Positions 24,887 to 35,005 are shown, counted from the first letter of the stretch. The stretch: 64,000 nucleotides of DNA from Alphaproteobacteria bacterium (GCA_900768875.1 CAAGEP010000003.1:310001-374000), one strand, 5' to 3'. The notes: generated from the letters alone by a model not told the origin. A program made the numbers and translations.

Positions 24887-25549
24887 ATGGATTTGCCGCA
24901 AAAGAAAAAAGACATCAATCCCGATGACTGGCAAGGAACGTACGGCGACTGCGTAACGCTGTTGTTGTGCTTCTTCGTAATGTTACTGGCGGCATCCAAA
25001 GTCGACACCGTCATGTTTGAGCAAATCCGGACGGGTATTTCCCGCGACTTTATGGATAAAAAAATCGAACAACCCGTCAGTATGCTGATAGCGGATTTGA
25101 GTTCGGATATCAAATCCATGAATATGGACAAAGAATCTTTGCTGGGCAGCGACCATGTGGGCGTTACTTTGGATTTGGAAGCCGATACGTTTTTTAACAA
25201 AGGTTCCGCAAAATTGAAAGAAGCGGCATATCCTATTTTAAGAAAATTGGCCGCGACTTTAAAAGAGCCACGCTACAGCCTGTTCCGTTTCGAGGTTCAA
25301 GGCCATACCGATGACGATCCGATACACACGGAGCAGTTTCCGTCCAACTGGGAATTATCGTCCGCACGTGCTTCGGCTGTTGCCCGCGCGTTGATTGCGG
25401 GCGGGTTGGATCCCACGCGTTTGCGTACCGTCGGCATGGCTGACATTCAGCCCCGCTATCCCAACCGCGACGCGTACGGCAATCCGATACCCCACAATCA
25501 ACAGCGCAACCGCCGCGTTTTGTTGCGTATGGATCCTGTTTATAAATAA
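24887..25549 (+). CDS. motB: Flagellar stator protein MotB (OmpA-like domain)
   Basis: Stator subunit anchoring to peptidoglycan. A short cytoplasmic N-terminus (MDLPQKKKDINPDDW) precedes a single membrane helix with the conserved channel aspartate in TYGDCVTLLLCFFVMLLA (about residues 20-37). The C-terminal OmpA/MotB domain has FEVQGHTDDDP, NWELSSARASAVARAL and NPIPHNQQRNRRVLLRM. 220 aa. It abuts the convergent gene at 25550 without a terminator. Confidence 0.87.
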   Translation: MDLPQKKKDINPDDWQGTYGDCVTLLLCFFVMLLAASKVDTVMFEQIRTGISRDFMDKKIEQPVSMLIADLSSDIKSMNMDKESLLGSDHVGVTLDLEADTFFNKGSAKLKEAAYPILRKLAATLKEPRYSLFRFEVQGHTDDDPIHTEQFPSNWELSSARASAVARALIAGGLDPTRLRTVGMADIQPRYPNRDAYGNPIPHNQQRNRRVLLRMDPVYK

Positions 25550-25897
25550 TCAGTCGAAAAACTTGCCTTTAAAGAAATTGGGATTTCCCGTCTTTTTGGC
25601 GGTCAGTTTGAAAATAACGTTTCCGTCGGGGCAAACGATTGTTTTACTGTATTTTCCGTCGCCGCCGACGTTTTCCAAATCGCCACCACTTCTGACGGCT
25701 TCCATAATCGGGTACAGCATCATCATCGTTTTTGAACAAATTCCCTGTCCCTCTTGATTGACGGGACAGCCGTACGTGCATTTGTATTTGTCGCCGATTT
25801 CTTCGCCGTTGCGGCAATACCGCTCGGTTTTGCTTCCGCGCAGGAATCCCATCACTTCAATTTCAAATTCGTATTCTTCGCCATACCATTTTTTCAT
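25550..25897 (-). CDS. TIGR04076-like small protein
   Basis: 115 residues; resembles the TIGR04076 family of uncharacterised proteins by the layout CP-x-x-x-EGQ (residues 45-51), a hydrophobic LYPIMEAVRSGGD segment and a C-terminal IVCPDGNVIFKL. Seven cysteines could bind metal. The ATG overlaps the stop of the upstream hydrolase (ATGA). Function unknown. Confidence 0.65.
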   Translation of the reverse strand: MKKWYGEEYEFEIEVMGFLRGSKTERYCRNGEEIGDKYKCTYGCPVNQEGQGICSKTMMMLYPIMEAVRSGGDLENVGGDGKYSKTIVCPDGNVIFKLTAKKTGNPNFFKGKFFD

Positions 25898-26649
25898 GCA
25901 AGCCTGCCCAAAATCGCCGTCAGCTCTTGTTCCAAAACAGCCAAGTCACGCTCGTCGGATAAACGGTGTCCGCTGTTTTTCAAAACAATTACTTTACAGT
26001 TATCGGTTTTCACTGCATCCATTATTTCAAAAGACTTTTTAAACGAAACGCAATCGTCTTTTTCCCCGTGAATCAAAACGACGGGACAGGCAATGTTCAA
26101 GCTGTCCTTGCCGTGCAGAACGTAGAATTGCTCTGCTTCGCTGAACAGCCTTTTTGTCCACGGATCACCCTGCTCCGTCCAACCGTTCGGCGTGTAAATA
26201 ATACCTTTATCCAAAACTTCCTGTTTTTGGTCAAGAGTAAAGCTGTTCCAAACGTCTTTGGTAAAATCGGCGGCGGCGGCAAGCCCGATAACGGCCTTGA
26301 CGCGGTCGGGCAAAGCCTGCGCCGTCAGCAGAGAAATCCACCCGCCCATTGAGCTGCCGATTAAAACGACATCGCCGACAGCCACGCGGTCGATAATATC
26401 CAGCGCGTTTTTAAACCAAATGCCGATTGTGCCGTCCGTATACTTTCCCGAAGATTCTCCATGCCCCGTAAAATCGAAAGCAATATAGGAGATATCGCGT
26501 TTTTCGCAGTATTGTTCCAAAAACAGGGACTTCGTTCCGTTTTTGTCTGATAAAGTTCCGTGCATAAAAACAACGGTCGGTTCCGCATTTCCATGATTAA
26601 AGCGATATGACAGCTGTTTGCCGTCGGACAATTCCAAAATACCTTCCAT
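25894..26649 (-). CDS. Alpha/beta hydrolase
   Basis: Serine hydrolase of the alpha/beta fold. Nucleophile elbow G98-S-S-M-G102 with Ser100, acid in VVLIHGEKDDCVSF and His in KNSGHRLSDERD; the oxyanion strand is VVFMHGTLSD. 251 aa, no signal peptide. The GHGESSG segment near residue 62 is typical of the small carboxylesterase/peptidase S9-like group. The substrate cannot be predicted. RBS AAAGGA; lies 11 bp downstream of the Sel1 gene. Confidence 0.85.
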   Translation of the reverse strand: MEGILELSDGKQLSYRFNHGNAEPTVVFMHGTLSDKNGTKSLFLEQYCEKRDISYIAFDFTGHGESSGKYTDGTIGIWFKNALDIIDRVAVGDVVLIGSSMGGWISLLTAQALPDRVKAVIGLAAAADFTKDVWNSFTLDQKQEVLDKGIIYTPNGWTEQGDPWTKRLFSEAEQFYVLHGKDSLNIACPVVLIHGEKDDCVSFKKSFEIMDAVKTDNCKVIVLKNSGHRLSDERDLAVLEQELTAILGRLA

Positions 26650-26660
26650 ACTTTATCCTT

Positions 26661-28202
26661 TCACATATCGGCAAAAAAATCGTCAGCGCTGGTTTGTTCA
26701 TCCTGTTTCGGCTGCACGACTTCATTTTCGATTTCTTCTTCTTTTTTCTGCATCAGTTTTTCTTTCAGCCCTTCCAGCAGTCCCTTTTTGGGCTTGGCAT
26801 CACCGGCAGCCGCTTGACCGCCGTAGCTTTCGGCCAGCTTCACCCCTTCGGCGCGAATGTCCTGACCGAAGCTGTCGTCCAACATTTTAATCGTTTCCTC
26901 GACGGCGGGCAAAGAATCGGCATCGGCGAACTTTTTCGACAGCAGAAAATACATATAACAACGCGCCAAATCGGGAACGACGATTTCGCCTTCGCAATAA
27001 ATCGGCCCCAGTTTGTAAAAAGCAATGGCGCTATTGGATTCCGCTGCCTTGGAATACCATTTAAACGCTTCATTCGGATCGGCTTTCATCCCCTGCCCCA
27101 GCATGTACAAATCCCCCAAAGCCAACTGAGCGATAACATCGCCGCCTTCGGCTTTCGGCGTTAAAATATCCAAGACAGGCTTGAAATCGTCGTTGCGGAC
27201 GGCATCGCTGAGAACGCGCCTGCCAACGCCCGCCGCGACCAGCATGGTCTCCTTGTCTGTTTTAACGGTAGGTTTAAGGTTTTCCTGTTCAGGTTTCTGT
27301 TGCGATGTCTGCGTCTTTTGATTGCCGCCCAGATCCGCTTCAAAATCGGAAGCATCCTGTTTTGACGGAATGGATTCCGTGCGGGACTTTTTATGCCAAA
27401 CGCGCGCTTTTTGCTGAGCCATCTGAACATCTTGCGGTTGCATTTTTTGCGTAACTTCCTCACGCAAAGCCGCCGCTTCCTCTTTCAGCGGTGATTTCGC
27501 ATAAGCTGACACAATGTTGTAGTACATGTGCGCGCCGATCAGATTGAACGGCAACCCGCGCAGTTCCGTGTTTCCATACAGCTTTGCCAAATCCATCTGA
27601 GCTTGACTGTCGCCTTGGTCGGCGGCCAGTTTGTACCAGCGAATGGCAGCGGTAAAGTCCTGCGGCGTTCCGATACCTTTTAAAAACATGCCGCCCAGCG
27701 CATATTGAGCGGGACCGTAGCCTTGATCCGCCGCTTTTTGATAAAATTCAAACGCCTTGACGGAATCTTTGCGCAATCCTTTGCCTTCGTCCAACATCAA
27801 CCCGATATTGTATTGCGCGGCATAGTTTCCTTTTTCCGCCGACTGTTTAAACCAGCGATAGGCTTCAGCATAGTTTCTGTCAACGCCGCGTCCCAAAAAA
27901 TAAGCATTGCCGACTTTCAGCGCGGATTTTTCGTCGCCGGATTCGGCGGATCGCCGATAGAAAGTCAATGCCTGCATTTCGTCTTTGGCGACGCCCAAAC
28001 CGTTTTCATACAGTCTTGCCAGATTGTAATAAGCTTCGGCGGTATGATCTCCGACTTTAATCAAGCGGTTCAATTCCTGCAGGGCGAAAACGTAATCTTT
28101 GTCGTTGATGGCATCTTCTGCTTCCTGCAAAGTCGCATTTGCCGCCGTTGACAAAGCGAACAGGGAAAGACCGCTCAACAAAAACAGGCGTGTTTTATTC
28201 AT
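26661..28202 (-). CDS. Secreted Sel1-repeat (TPR-like) protein
   Basis: Periplasmic scaffold-type protein. Start at 28202 (MNKTRLFLLSGLSLFALSTA), whose signal peptide ends ANA at about residue 23; GTGAGG upstream acts as RBS. Tandem Sel1-like repeats run from about 30 to 220 (e.g. AYYNLARLYENGLGVAKDE, SALKVGNAYFLGRGVDRNY), a Gln/Lys-rich linker lies at about 250-315, and more repeats follow to about 430. 513 aa. Likely mediates protein-protein contacts in the envelope; partners unknown. It overlaps no gene but lies in the mfd-purU operon. Confidence 0.82.
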   Translation of the reverse strand: MNKTRLFLLSGLSLFALSTAANATLQEAEDAINDKDYVFALQELNRLIKVGDHTAEAYYNLARLYENGLGVAKDEMQALTFYRRSAESGDEKSALKVGNAYFLGRGVDRNYAEAYRWFKQSAEKGNYAAQYNIGLMLDEGKGLRKDSVKAFEFYQKAADQGYGPAQYALGGMFLKGIGTPQDFTAAIRWYKLAADQGDSQAQMDLAKLYGNTELRGLPFNLIGAHMYYNIVSAYAKSPLKEEAAALREEVTQKMQPQDVQMAQQKARVWHKKSRTESIPSKQDASDFEADLGGNQKTQTSQQKPEQENLKPTVKTDKETMLVAAGVGRRVLSDAVRNDDFKPVLDILTPKAEGGDVIAQLALGDLYMLGQGMKADPNEAFKWYSKAAESNSAIAFYKLGPIYCEGEIVVPDLARCYMYFLLSKKFADADSLPAVEETIKMLDDSFGQDIRAEGVKLAESYGGQAAAGDAKPKKGLLEGLKEKLMQKKEEEIENEVVQPKQDEQTSADDFFADM

Positions 28203-28210
28203 TGGAAACC

Positions 28211-29086
28211 TCACTTAAAAACAACGGTGCGGCGACCGTTCAGCAAAATGCGTCTTTCCGTATGATAGCGCACGGCGCGCGCCAAAACAATGTTTTCCAA
28301 ATCCTTGCCGACGGCAATCAGTTTTGCGGGTGTAAATGTATGATCAACGCGCTCGACCGCCTGTTCGATAATCGGACCTTCGTCCAAATCGGCGGTAACA
28401 TAGTGCGCCGTCGCGCCAATCAGCTTGACCCCGCGTTCATAGGCTTGGTGGTACGGTTTTGCGCCCTTGAAGCTGGGCAGGAACGAATGGTGGATATTGA
28501 TGCAATGCCCCTGCAGCGCGCGGCACATATCGTCGGACAAAATCTGCATATAACGCGCCAAAACAACCAAATCGACGCGCAAATCGGCGGCAAGCTGCAA
28601 AATCTTGTTTTCCTGCGCGCGCTTAGCTTCAAAGCTTGATCCCGCGGGCAAAGGCAGATAATGATACGGAATTTTGTTCCATTCGACGAATTCGCGCATA
28701 TCTTCGTGATTGGAAACGACGCCCGCAATATCGACGTTCAAAAGCCCCGTCCGCCACCGCTGCAGCAAGTCGTTCAAACAATGGCTTTCTTTGGACACCA
28801 GCAGCAGCAAACGCGCGGGACGGTCGCCGTTGTGCAGCTTCCAGTCCATTTTGTATTCCGCCGCCAAAGGCTTGAACGATTCCCGCAAAACAGGACGCAT
28901 GCTTTCCGCCGTGTCCGTCGTGAACACAATGCGCATAAAGAACAAACGGCTGAGTTCGTCGCCGAACTGCGCGGCTTCTTTGACAAAGCCGCCTTCCGCC
29001 GCGATTTTGGAAAAAACACGCGCGGCAATGCCCGTTCTGTCGGGACAGCTGAGGGTTAAAATATGCGTTTCCAAAGCCATTTTCAT
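28211..29086 (-). CDS. purU: Formyltetrahydrofolate deformylase
   Basis: Hydrolyses 10-formyl-THF to formate and THF, balancing one-carbon pools. The N-terminal ACT domain opens with LTLSCPDRTGIAARVF (about residues 10-25) and the C-terminal formyltransferase-type domain has NHEDMREFVEW, LVVLARYMQILSDDM, the HHSFLPSFKGAKPYHQA stretch and GATAHYVTADLDEGPIIEQ. 291 aa, full length. 13 bp after mfd. Confidence 0.94.
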   Translation of the reverse strand: MKMALETHILTLSCPDRTGIAARVFSKIAAEGGFVKEAAQFGDELSRLFFMRIVFTTDTAESMRPVLRESFKPLAAEYKMDWKLHNGDRPARLLLLVSKESHCLNDLLQRWRTGLLNVDIAGVVSNHEDMREFVEWNKIPYHYLPLPAGSSFEAKRAQENKILQLAADLRVDLVVLARYMQILSDDMCRALQGHCINIHHSFLPSFKGAKPYHQAYERGVKLIGATAHYVTADLDEGPIIEQAVERVDHTFTPAKLIAVGKDLENIVLARAVRYHTERRILLNGRRTVVFK

Positions 29087-29099
29087 CTAATCCTTTTTA

Positions 29100-32000
29100 T
29101 CAAGAAGTTTTTACATCATTTTGATTTTCAACGGCAATGTGCGCAATTTTTGTCATCAATTTGCGCATACCGCGAATACGGTCTTTCGGCGTTTCCCAAT
29201 CTCTGATGCACACGATTTTCTGATCGGGACGCAATTTCGCCGCGCCGCGGTTTTGGGCGATAAAGGTAACCAATCCCGCGGGATTCGGAAAGCGGTTGTC
29301 GCGCAAAGTCAGCACCGCCCCTTTGGGGCCGGCTTCGATTTTTTCGACGTTGGCTTTGCGGCACAAAACCTTGATAGCGATGATTTCCAGCAAGTTTTCG
29401 ACTTCGGGAGGCAAAGGACCAAACCTGTCCGCCAATTCGGCGGCAAACCCGTCGATTTCATCCGGTTCCTGCACCTCCGCCAGTCGTTTGTACAGTCCCA
29501 TGCGCACGCCCAAATCGCGCACATAGCTTTCGGGAATAAGAACGGGCATACCTGCGGAAATCTGCGGCGACCAATCGGATTCTTCGTCCGTTTCCGCCTC
29601 GCCCGCACGGGCTTGAGCGACCGCTTCCTCCAGCATTTTTTGATAAAGCTCGATACCGACTTCGCGGATATGTCCCGACTGTTCTTCGCCCAGCAGATTG
29701 CCCGCCCCGCGAATGTCCAAGTCATAACTGGCAAGCGTGAAGCCCGCCCCCAGCGTATCCAGCTTTTGCATAACTTCCATACGCTTCAGCGCGGTTTTGT
29801 TGACCGAACGGTTCGACGGCAAAGTCAGATACGCGTAGCCGCGCGTTTTGCCGCGTCCGACGCGCCCGCGCAGCTGATACAACTGCGCCAAGCCGAACAT
29901 ATCCGCGCGGTGAATGATTATCGTGTTGACCGACGGCATGTCCAGCCCCGATTCAATAATCGTCGTGGACAGCAAAACATCGTACTTTTTATCCGCAAAA
30001 GCGGTCATAATGTCTTCCAGTTCCGTCGGCGTCATCCTGCCGTGAGCGGCGACCACGCGGATTTCGGGAACAAGCACGTCCAGTTTTCTTTTGACTTCGT
30101 CCATATCGGCGATGCGAGGGAAAACATAGAACGTCTGACCGCCGCGCATGCGTTCGCGCATCAAAGCTTCGCGGATAATCACGGGATCGAACGGCAAAAC
30201 GAACGTGCGTACCGCCAAACGATCGACGGGCGGCGTTGCGATGATGCTCAGCTCCCTCACCCCCGTCAGCGCCATTTGCAAAGTGCGCGGAATGGGTGTT
30301 GCCGTCAAAGTCAAAACGTGAACGTTGGCTTTCAGCTGTTTCAAGCGTTCCTTGTGCGCGACGCCGAAATGCTGTTCTTCGTCCACAATCAGCAGTCCCA
30401 AGTTCGCAAAGCGGATATTCTTGGACAGCAAAGCGTGCGTCCCGACCACAATGTCGATTTTGCCCTCCTCAAGTTCTTTTTTGGTCTGCGCCGTCGTTTT
30501 GGCGTTGACCAAGCGCGACAGCTGAGCCAGCCGCAGCGGAAATCCCGCCAAGCGCGCTTTGAACGTTTCATAGTGCTGGCGGGCAAGCAAAGTGGTCGGC
30601 ACGACAACGGCGACCTGCGCCCCGTTCATCGCCGCCGCAAACGCCGCGCGCAAAGCGACTTCGGTTTTGCCGAAGCCGACATCGCCGCACACCAGCCTGT
30701 CCATGGGACGACCTTCGGACAAATCGGACAGCACGTCTTGAATGCTTTTTTCCTGATCTTCCGTTTCGGCATAAGGGAAACGCGCGCAAAAATCATCGTA
30801 AACGCCTTCGGGCACGGGCAGACGCTCCGCTTTGCGCAAGTGGCGTTCAGCCGCAACTTTTATCAAAGCGTCCGCCATGTCGCGAATACGCTTTTTCAGC
30901 TTCGCCTTGCGCGCCTGCCACGCGTGACCGCCCAGCTTGTCCAGCACGGCGGTGGCTTGGTCGGAGCCGTAACGGGACAGCACTTCGATGTTTTCGACGG
31001 GAACGAACAGCTTGTCGTCGTCGGCGTACACCAAGCACACACAGTCGTGCGGCGCCCCGCCGACCTGCAAAGTCCTCAAGCCTTCGTACCGCCCGATGCC
31101 GTGGTCGATATGGACGACCAAATCGCCCTCGTTCAACGCGGACACATCGGAAATGAATTGGTCTCCGCGCCGCTTTTTGCGCACGGGACGCGCCAAACGG
31201 TCGCCGAAAATATCGGCTTCGGACAATACGGTGCAAGAATCCGTCTTAAAGCCCTCGGTCAGCGGCAATACCGCAAACGCCGTGCCGTCCCTGACTGCCA
31301 AAGCTTGCGCCCAAGAATCGACTTCGACCGTCGGCGCGCCGCGCTCCTTCAGCAAACCTGCGATTCTGGAGCGGGAACCGCTTGTAAAAGCGGTCAATAT
31401 CACGTTTCTTTTCGCCAGACGCTCCGCAACAATGAACTTTCGCACCGCGTCGTAAATATCGATTTCGGGCAAAGCGCGTTCGGCGGAAAAATCCTTGCCG
31501 TTTCTGCCGCCCATATCTTGCGCGGGCAATTCGCCGTCGTAATCGGGCGCGGCAAACGGAAACAATCGGTAAACCGCACGGGGACGCAGTAAAGATTGAA
31601 GCTCGTCCGCGCTTACAAACATCCGTTCGACGGGAACGGGATGATAAATCATGCCGCTTTCGCTCAATCCGTTTTTTTCCGCGTCCAAGCGGGCGTTATA
31701 AAACTCGTCGATTTGCTCCAAGCGGGCTTTGACGGCTTCGTCCGCCTGATATTCCCAAACGACGACTGCGTCGGGAACAAAAGCAAACAAAGTATCCATT
31801 CCGTCGTGAAACAAAGGAAGCCAATGCTCCATGCCTTGGAAACGGCGGTGTTCGGAAATGCTTTCGTATAAAATATCGTTCGTCCCCGCGCCGAACAGCT
31901 CGCGGTATCGAGTTCTGAAGCGCGACACGGATTCGTCATCCAGCGCGACTTCGCTGACGGGACGGAACACAAAGCGGGGCAACGCGCCGCTGGTGCGCTG

Positions 32001-32585
32001 AGTCATCGGGTCGAACGTGCGGATGCTTTCCAGTTCGTCGCCGAACAAATCAAGGCGTAAAGGCTCTGCCGTACCGGGAGCGAACACATCGACAATGCCG
32101 CCGCGAACGGCGTATTCGCCCGCCTCCATGACTTGTTCGGTGCGCTGATAGCCGTTCTTTTCCAAAAAAGCCTTGAAAGCGTCCTCGTCAAATGTTTTAC
32201 CGACTTCGGCGGTCAAAGACGCGGCGAAAAAATCGAACGGCGGCACGCGTTGAAGCAACGCCGCAACGGTCGTCAAAACGATACGGGGCTGCTTGCCCTT
32301 TCCGCCGTGCAGACGGGTCAGCGTTTCCAGCCTTTTTGCCACAACGTCTGTGTTGGGCGATACGCGGTCGTACGGCACGGTGTCCCATGCGGGAAAAGTC
32401 AAAATCTCCGCTTTTGTGTCGAAAAAAGCCAAGTTCGCCGCCGTTTGCGCCAACTGCATTTCATCGCGGCACACATACAGCACGTCGTCCGTTTGGTCGG
32501 CGATTTGGCTTAAAGCAATCGGCGTAAAACTTTCGGGAACGCCCGCCAGCAGGCTTGTTTGAGGACTTTTTGTAAATTTCGGCAT
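29100..32585 (-). CDS. mfd: Transcription-repair coupling factor
   Basis: Removes stalled RNA polymerase and recruits UvrA. 1161 residues with the UvrB-homology region at the N-terminus, an RNA-polymerase-interaction domain (GDLVVHIDHGIGRYEGL near 490), RecG-like helicase motifs (Walker A CGDVGFGKTEVALR, DEEQH box VDEEQHFGVAHKER) and the C-terminal TRCF domain. GGAG is about 11 nt upstream of the ATG. First gene of the mfd-purU-Sel1-hydrolase-TIGR04076 operon and divergent from recG. Confidence 0.97.
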   Translation of the reverse strand: MPKFTKSPQTSLLAGVPESFTPIALSQIADQTDDVLYVCRDEMQLAQTAANLAFFDTKAEILTFPAWDTVPYDRVSPNTDVVAKRLETLTRLHGGKGKQPRIVLTTVAALLQRVPPFDFFAASLTAEVGKTFDEDAFKAFLEKNGYQRTEQVMEAGEYAVRGGIVDVFAPGTAEPLRLDLFGDELESIRTFDPMTQRTSGALPRFVFRPVSEVALDDESVSRFRTRYRELFGAGTNDILYESISEHRRFQGMEHWLPLFHDGMDTLFAFVPDAVVVWEYQADEAVKARLEQIDEFYNARLDAEKNGLSESGMIYHPVPVERMFVSADELQSLLRPRAVYRLFPFAAPDYDGELPAQDMGGRNGKDFSAERALPEIDIYDAVRKFIVAERLAKRNVILTAFTSGSRSRIAGLLKERGAPTVEVDSWAQALAVRDGTAFAVLPLTEGFKTDSCTVLSEADIFGDRLARPVRKKRRGDQFISDVSALNEGDLVVHIDHGIGRYEGLRTLQVGGAPHDCVCLVYADDDKLFVPVENIEVLSRYGSDQATAVLDKLGGHAWQARKAKLKKRIRDMADALIKVAAERHLRKAERLPVPEGVYDDFCARFPYAETEDQEKSIQDVLSDLSEGRPMDRLVCGDVGFGKTEVALRAAFAAAMNGAQVAVVVPTTLLARQHYETFKARLAGFPLRLAQLSRLVNAKTTAQTKKELEEGKIDIVVGTHALLSKNIRFANLGLLIVDEEQHFGVAHKERLKQLKANVHVLTLTATPIPRTLQMALTGVRELSIIATPPVDRLAVRTFVLPFDPVIIREALMRERMRGGQTFYVFPRIADMDEVKRKLDVLVPEIRVVAAHGRMTPTELEDIMTAFADKKYDVLLSTTIIESGLDMPSVNTIIIHRADMFGLAQLYQLRGRVGRGKTRGYAYLTLPSNRSVNKTALKRMEVMQKLDTLGAGFTLASYDLDIRGAGNLLGEEQSGHIREVGIELYQKMLEEAVAQARAGEAETDEESDWSPQISAGMPVLIPESYVRDLGVRMGLYKRLAEVQEPDEIDGFAAELADRFGPLPPEVENLLEIIAIKVLCRKANVEKIEAGPKGAVLTLRDNRFPNPAGLVTFIAQNRGAAKLRPDQKIVCIRDWETPKDRIRGMRKLMTKIAHIAVENQNDVKTS

Positions 32586-32662
32586 TTTTAAACTTGCTCC
32601 GTTAATCAGATAAATTACAATAGGAACAAAAGAAAATCACCTGTTATTTTTAGGAAACGCCC

Positions 32663-34741
32663 ATGCGCCCCGAAATTTTATACCCGTACTTTGCCGCTTT
32701 GGACAGCGTTGCGGGCATTGGCAAAAAAACAGCCGCTTTGTGCGAAAAGCTGGGGTGCAAAGTCGTTTTCGACTTGTTGGCGCACATGCCGACGGGCGTT
32801 ATCGACCGCCGATTGAAAACAACGATTGCCGACGCCCCCGAAAACAGCGTCGCCACTATCGAAGTCACCGCCGTCGAACACCGCAAACCCGCCACGCGAA
32901 AAAGCCCTTACCGCGTGTTATGCCGCGACGAAACGGGTGAAATCGCCGTCATCTTTTTTCACGCATACGGCGATTACCCCGCCCAAGCCCTGCCCTTGAA
33001 TCAAGTGCGCCTGATCAGCGGCAAGGTCGAACGGGCAAACGGCTTTGCCCAAATGCTGCATCCGGACTATATCGTGTCCCCGTCCGATTTGGACAAAATT
33101 CCGGCGATAGAATGTGTTTATCCGCTGACCGCGGGACTGTCGGGCAAGGTGTTGAACAAAGCCGTCCGCAGCGAACTGGACAAGCTGCCGACGCTTCCCG
33201 AATGGCAGGACACCGCCATGACGGCGCGCGAAAAATGGCCACCGTTCAACACCGCTTTGACAACCCTTCACGCCCCGAAAAACGAAAACGATTTAGCCGC
33301 TCTGCCCGCCGCCCGCGCCCGTTTGGCATACGACGAACTGCTTGCGAACCAGTTGGCGCTGGCTTTGGTCAGAAAAAATATGAAAAAACTGGCAGGCAGA
33401 CAAATCAAAGGAAACGGAAAAATCCGCAAACACGTTCTTGACGGTTTAAACTTTTCGCTTACAGGCGCACAAATCCGCGTCTTAAAAGAAATCAACGCCG
33501 ATATGGAATCATCGGACAGGATGTTGCGTTTGGTGCAGGGCGATGTCGGTAGCGGCAAGACTTTGGTCGCCCTGTTTGCCATGCTGAACGCCGTTGAAGC
33601 GGGAACGCAAGCCGCTTTGATGGCGCCGACGGACATCTTGGCAAACCAGCACTTTGCGACACTGCAAAAATTCGCGGGCGACGCCGTCAACATCGTCCTG
33701 TTGACGGGGCGGGACAAGGGCAAAAAGCGGCAGGAGATTTTGGACAAAATTTCGTCGGGACAAGCCGACATCATCGTTGGCACGCACGCCCTTTTTTCCG
33801 AAGACGTGACTTTCAAGGATTTGGCGCTGACCGTCATTGACGAACAGCACAAATTCGGCGTGCATCAGCGCTTGAGCTTATCCGAAAAAGGAACGAAAAG
33901 CGATATGCTGGTGATGACGGCGACCCCTATTCCGCGCACACTCGCCCTTACTTGTTACGGGGACATGGACGTGTCGCAGATTGACGAACTGCCGCCGGGG
34001 CGCAAGGAAATCGCCACGCGCGTTCTGCCCGCCGCCCGACTGGACGAAGTCGCCGCCGCTTTGGGGCGGTCGCTGGCGGACGGCAACAAAGCGTATTGGG
34101 TTTGCCCGTTGGTTGAAGAAAGCGAAAAAATCGACCTTGCCGCCGCGGAACAGCGGTTTGAATACTTGTCGCGGCTTTATCCGAACCGCGTCGGACTGGT
34201 TCACGGCAAGATGAAAAGCGCGGAAAAAGACGCGATTATGCAAAAATTCGCAGGCAACGAACTGGATATTCTGGTCGCTACGACGGTTATCGAAGTCGGC
34301 GTGGACGTTCCCGCCGCGACCGTCATGGTCATCGAACATTCGGAACGGTTCGGGCTGGCTCAACTGCACCAGTTGCGCGGACGCATCGGACGCGGGCAAA
34401 AAGCGTCCACTTGTTTATTGCTTTACACCGATCCGCTGGGCGAAACCGCAAAAGCCCGCCTGACCGCCATGCGCGAAACGCAAGACGGCTTTAAAATCGC
34501 GGAACAGGATTTGATTCTGCGCGGCGCGGGCGAAGTGCTGGGAACGAAACAAAGCGGATTGCCCGAATTTAAAATCGCGGATTTGGCGGCACACACGGAT
34601 TTGTTGAAAATGGCAAGCAACGACGCCAAATATATAATGAATATAGATCCCGAATTGAAGTCGGAACGGGGAAAAGCTCTGCGCGTGCTTTTATATCTGT
34701 TCGGCAAAGACGAAGCCGTCAAAGCTTTGAAAGCGGGATAA
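32663..34741 (+). CDS. recG: ATP-dependent DNA helicase RecG
   Basis: Branch-migrating helicase for stalled forks and recombination intermediates. 692 aa with the N-terminal wedge/OB region, Walker A GDVGSGKTLVALF, the DEQH box VIDEQHKFGVHQR, motif III MTATPIPRTLA and motif VI LRGRIGRGQKAS. RBS AGGA lies 8 nt from the ATG. Followed directly by an autotransporter relic rather than another gene. Confidence 0.97.
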   Translation: MRPEILYPYFAALDSVAGIGKKTAALCEKLGCKVVFDLLAHMPTGVIDRRLKTTIADAPENSVATIEVTAVEHRKPATRKSPYRVLCRDETGEIAVIFFHAYGDYPAQALPLNQVRLISGKVERANGFAQMLHPDYIVSPSDLDKIPAIECVYPLTAGLSGKVLNKAVRSELDKLPTLPEWQDTAMTAREKWPPFNTALTTLHAPKNENDLAALPAARARLAYDELLANQLALALVRKNMKKLAGRQIKGNGKIRKHVLDGLNFSLTGAQIRVLKEINADMESSDRMLRLVQGDVGSGKTLVALFAMLNAVEAGTQAALMAPTDILANQHFATLQKFAGDAVNIVLLTGRDKGKKRQEILDKISSGQADIIVGTHALFSEDVTFKDLALTVIDEQHKFGVHQRLSLSEKGTKSDMLVMTATPIPRTLALTCYGDMDVSQIDELPPGRKEIATRVLPAARLDEVAAALGRSLADGNKAYWVCPLVEESEKIDLAAAEQRFEYLSRLYPNRVGLVHGKMKSAEKDAIMQKFAGNELDILVATTVIEVGVDVPAATVMVIEHSERFGLAQLHQLRGRIGRGQKASTCLLLYTDPLGETAKARLTAMRETQDGFKIAEQDLILRGAGEVLGTKQSGLPEFKIADLAAHTDLLKMASNDAKYIMNIDPELKSERGKALRVLLYLFGKDEAVKALKAG

Positions 34742-34751
34742 AATCCCCCGT

Positions 34752-35003
34752 TTACCAAATAAAACGGACGTTTGCCGACGCTTTGACCGCTATGCTGGAC
34801 GGCGGCAATCCCGTGTTGCAAAAACAGGCTTTGCACGTCCGAAGGAAGACCGCACGGTTACTTTGCCCGTGGGGATGGAAATCGGGGCAAAAGCGGCCGT
34901 GCGTCTGACAAACGCGGTCAAAGTGTCGCTTTCCTATGACAGCACGTTCAAGGAACACTACCAAGACCATACAGGGTTGCTGAACGTCAAGCCCGAGTTC
35001 TGA
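34752..35003 (+). pseudogene. Relic of an autotransporter beta-barrel 3' end
   Basis: There is no intact gene between recG and the LysM gene. One frame reads TFADALTAMLDGGNPVLQ and, after a frameshift near 34845, another frame reads PKEDRTVTLPVG...VSLSYDSTFKEHYQDHTGLL then NVKPEF and TGA at 35001-35003. The end matches the last strand of the autotransporter at 55781 (VSLLYDGMFQ...VLNVKINL) in spacing and terminal aromatic residue. No start codon or RBS. A decayed fragment is the simplest reading. Confidence 0.7.
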
Positions 35004-35005
35004 GC

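Noticed and set aside
34741..35003. Intact small gene after recG
   Set aside because: No start or RBS, and the protein similarity switches frame near 34845.
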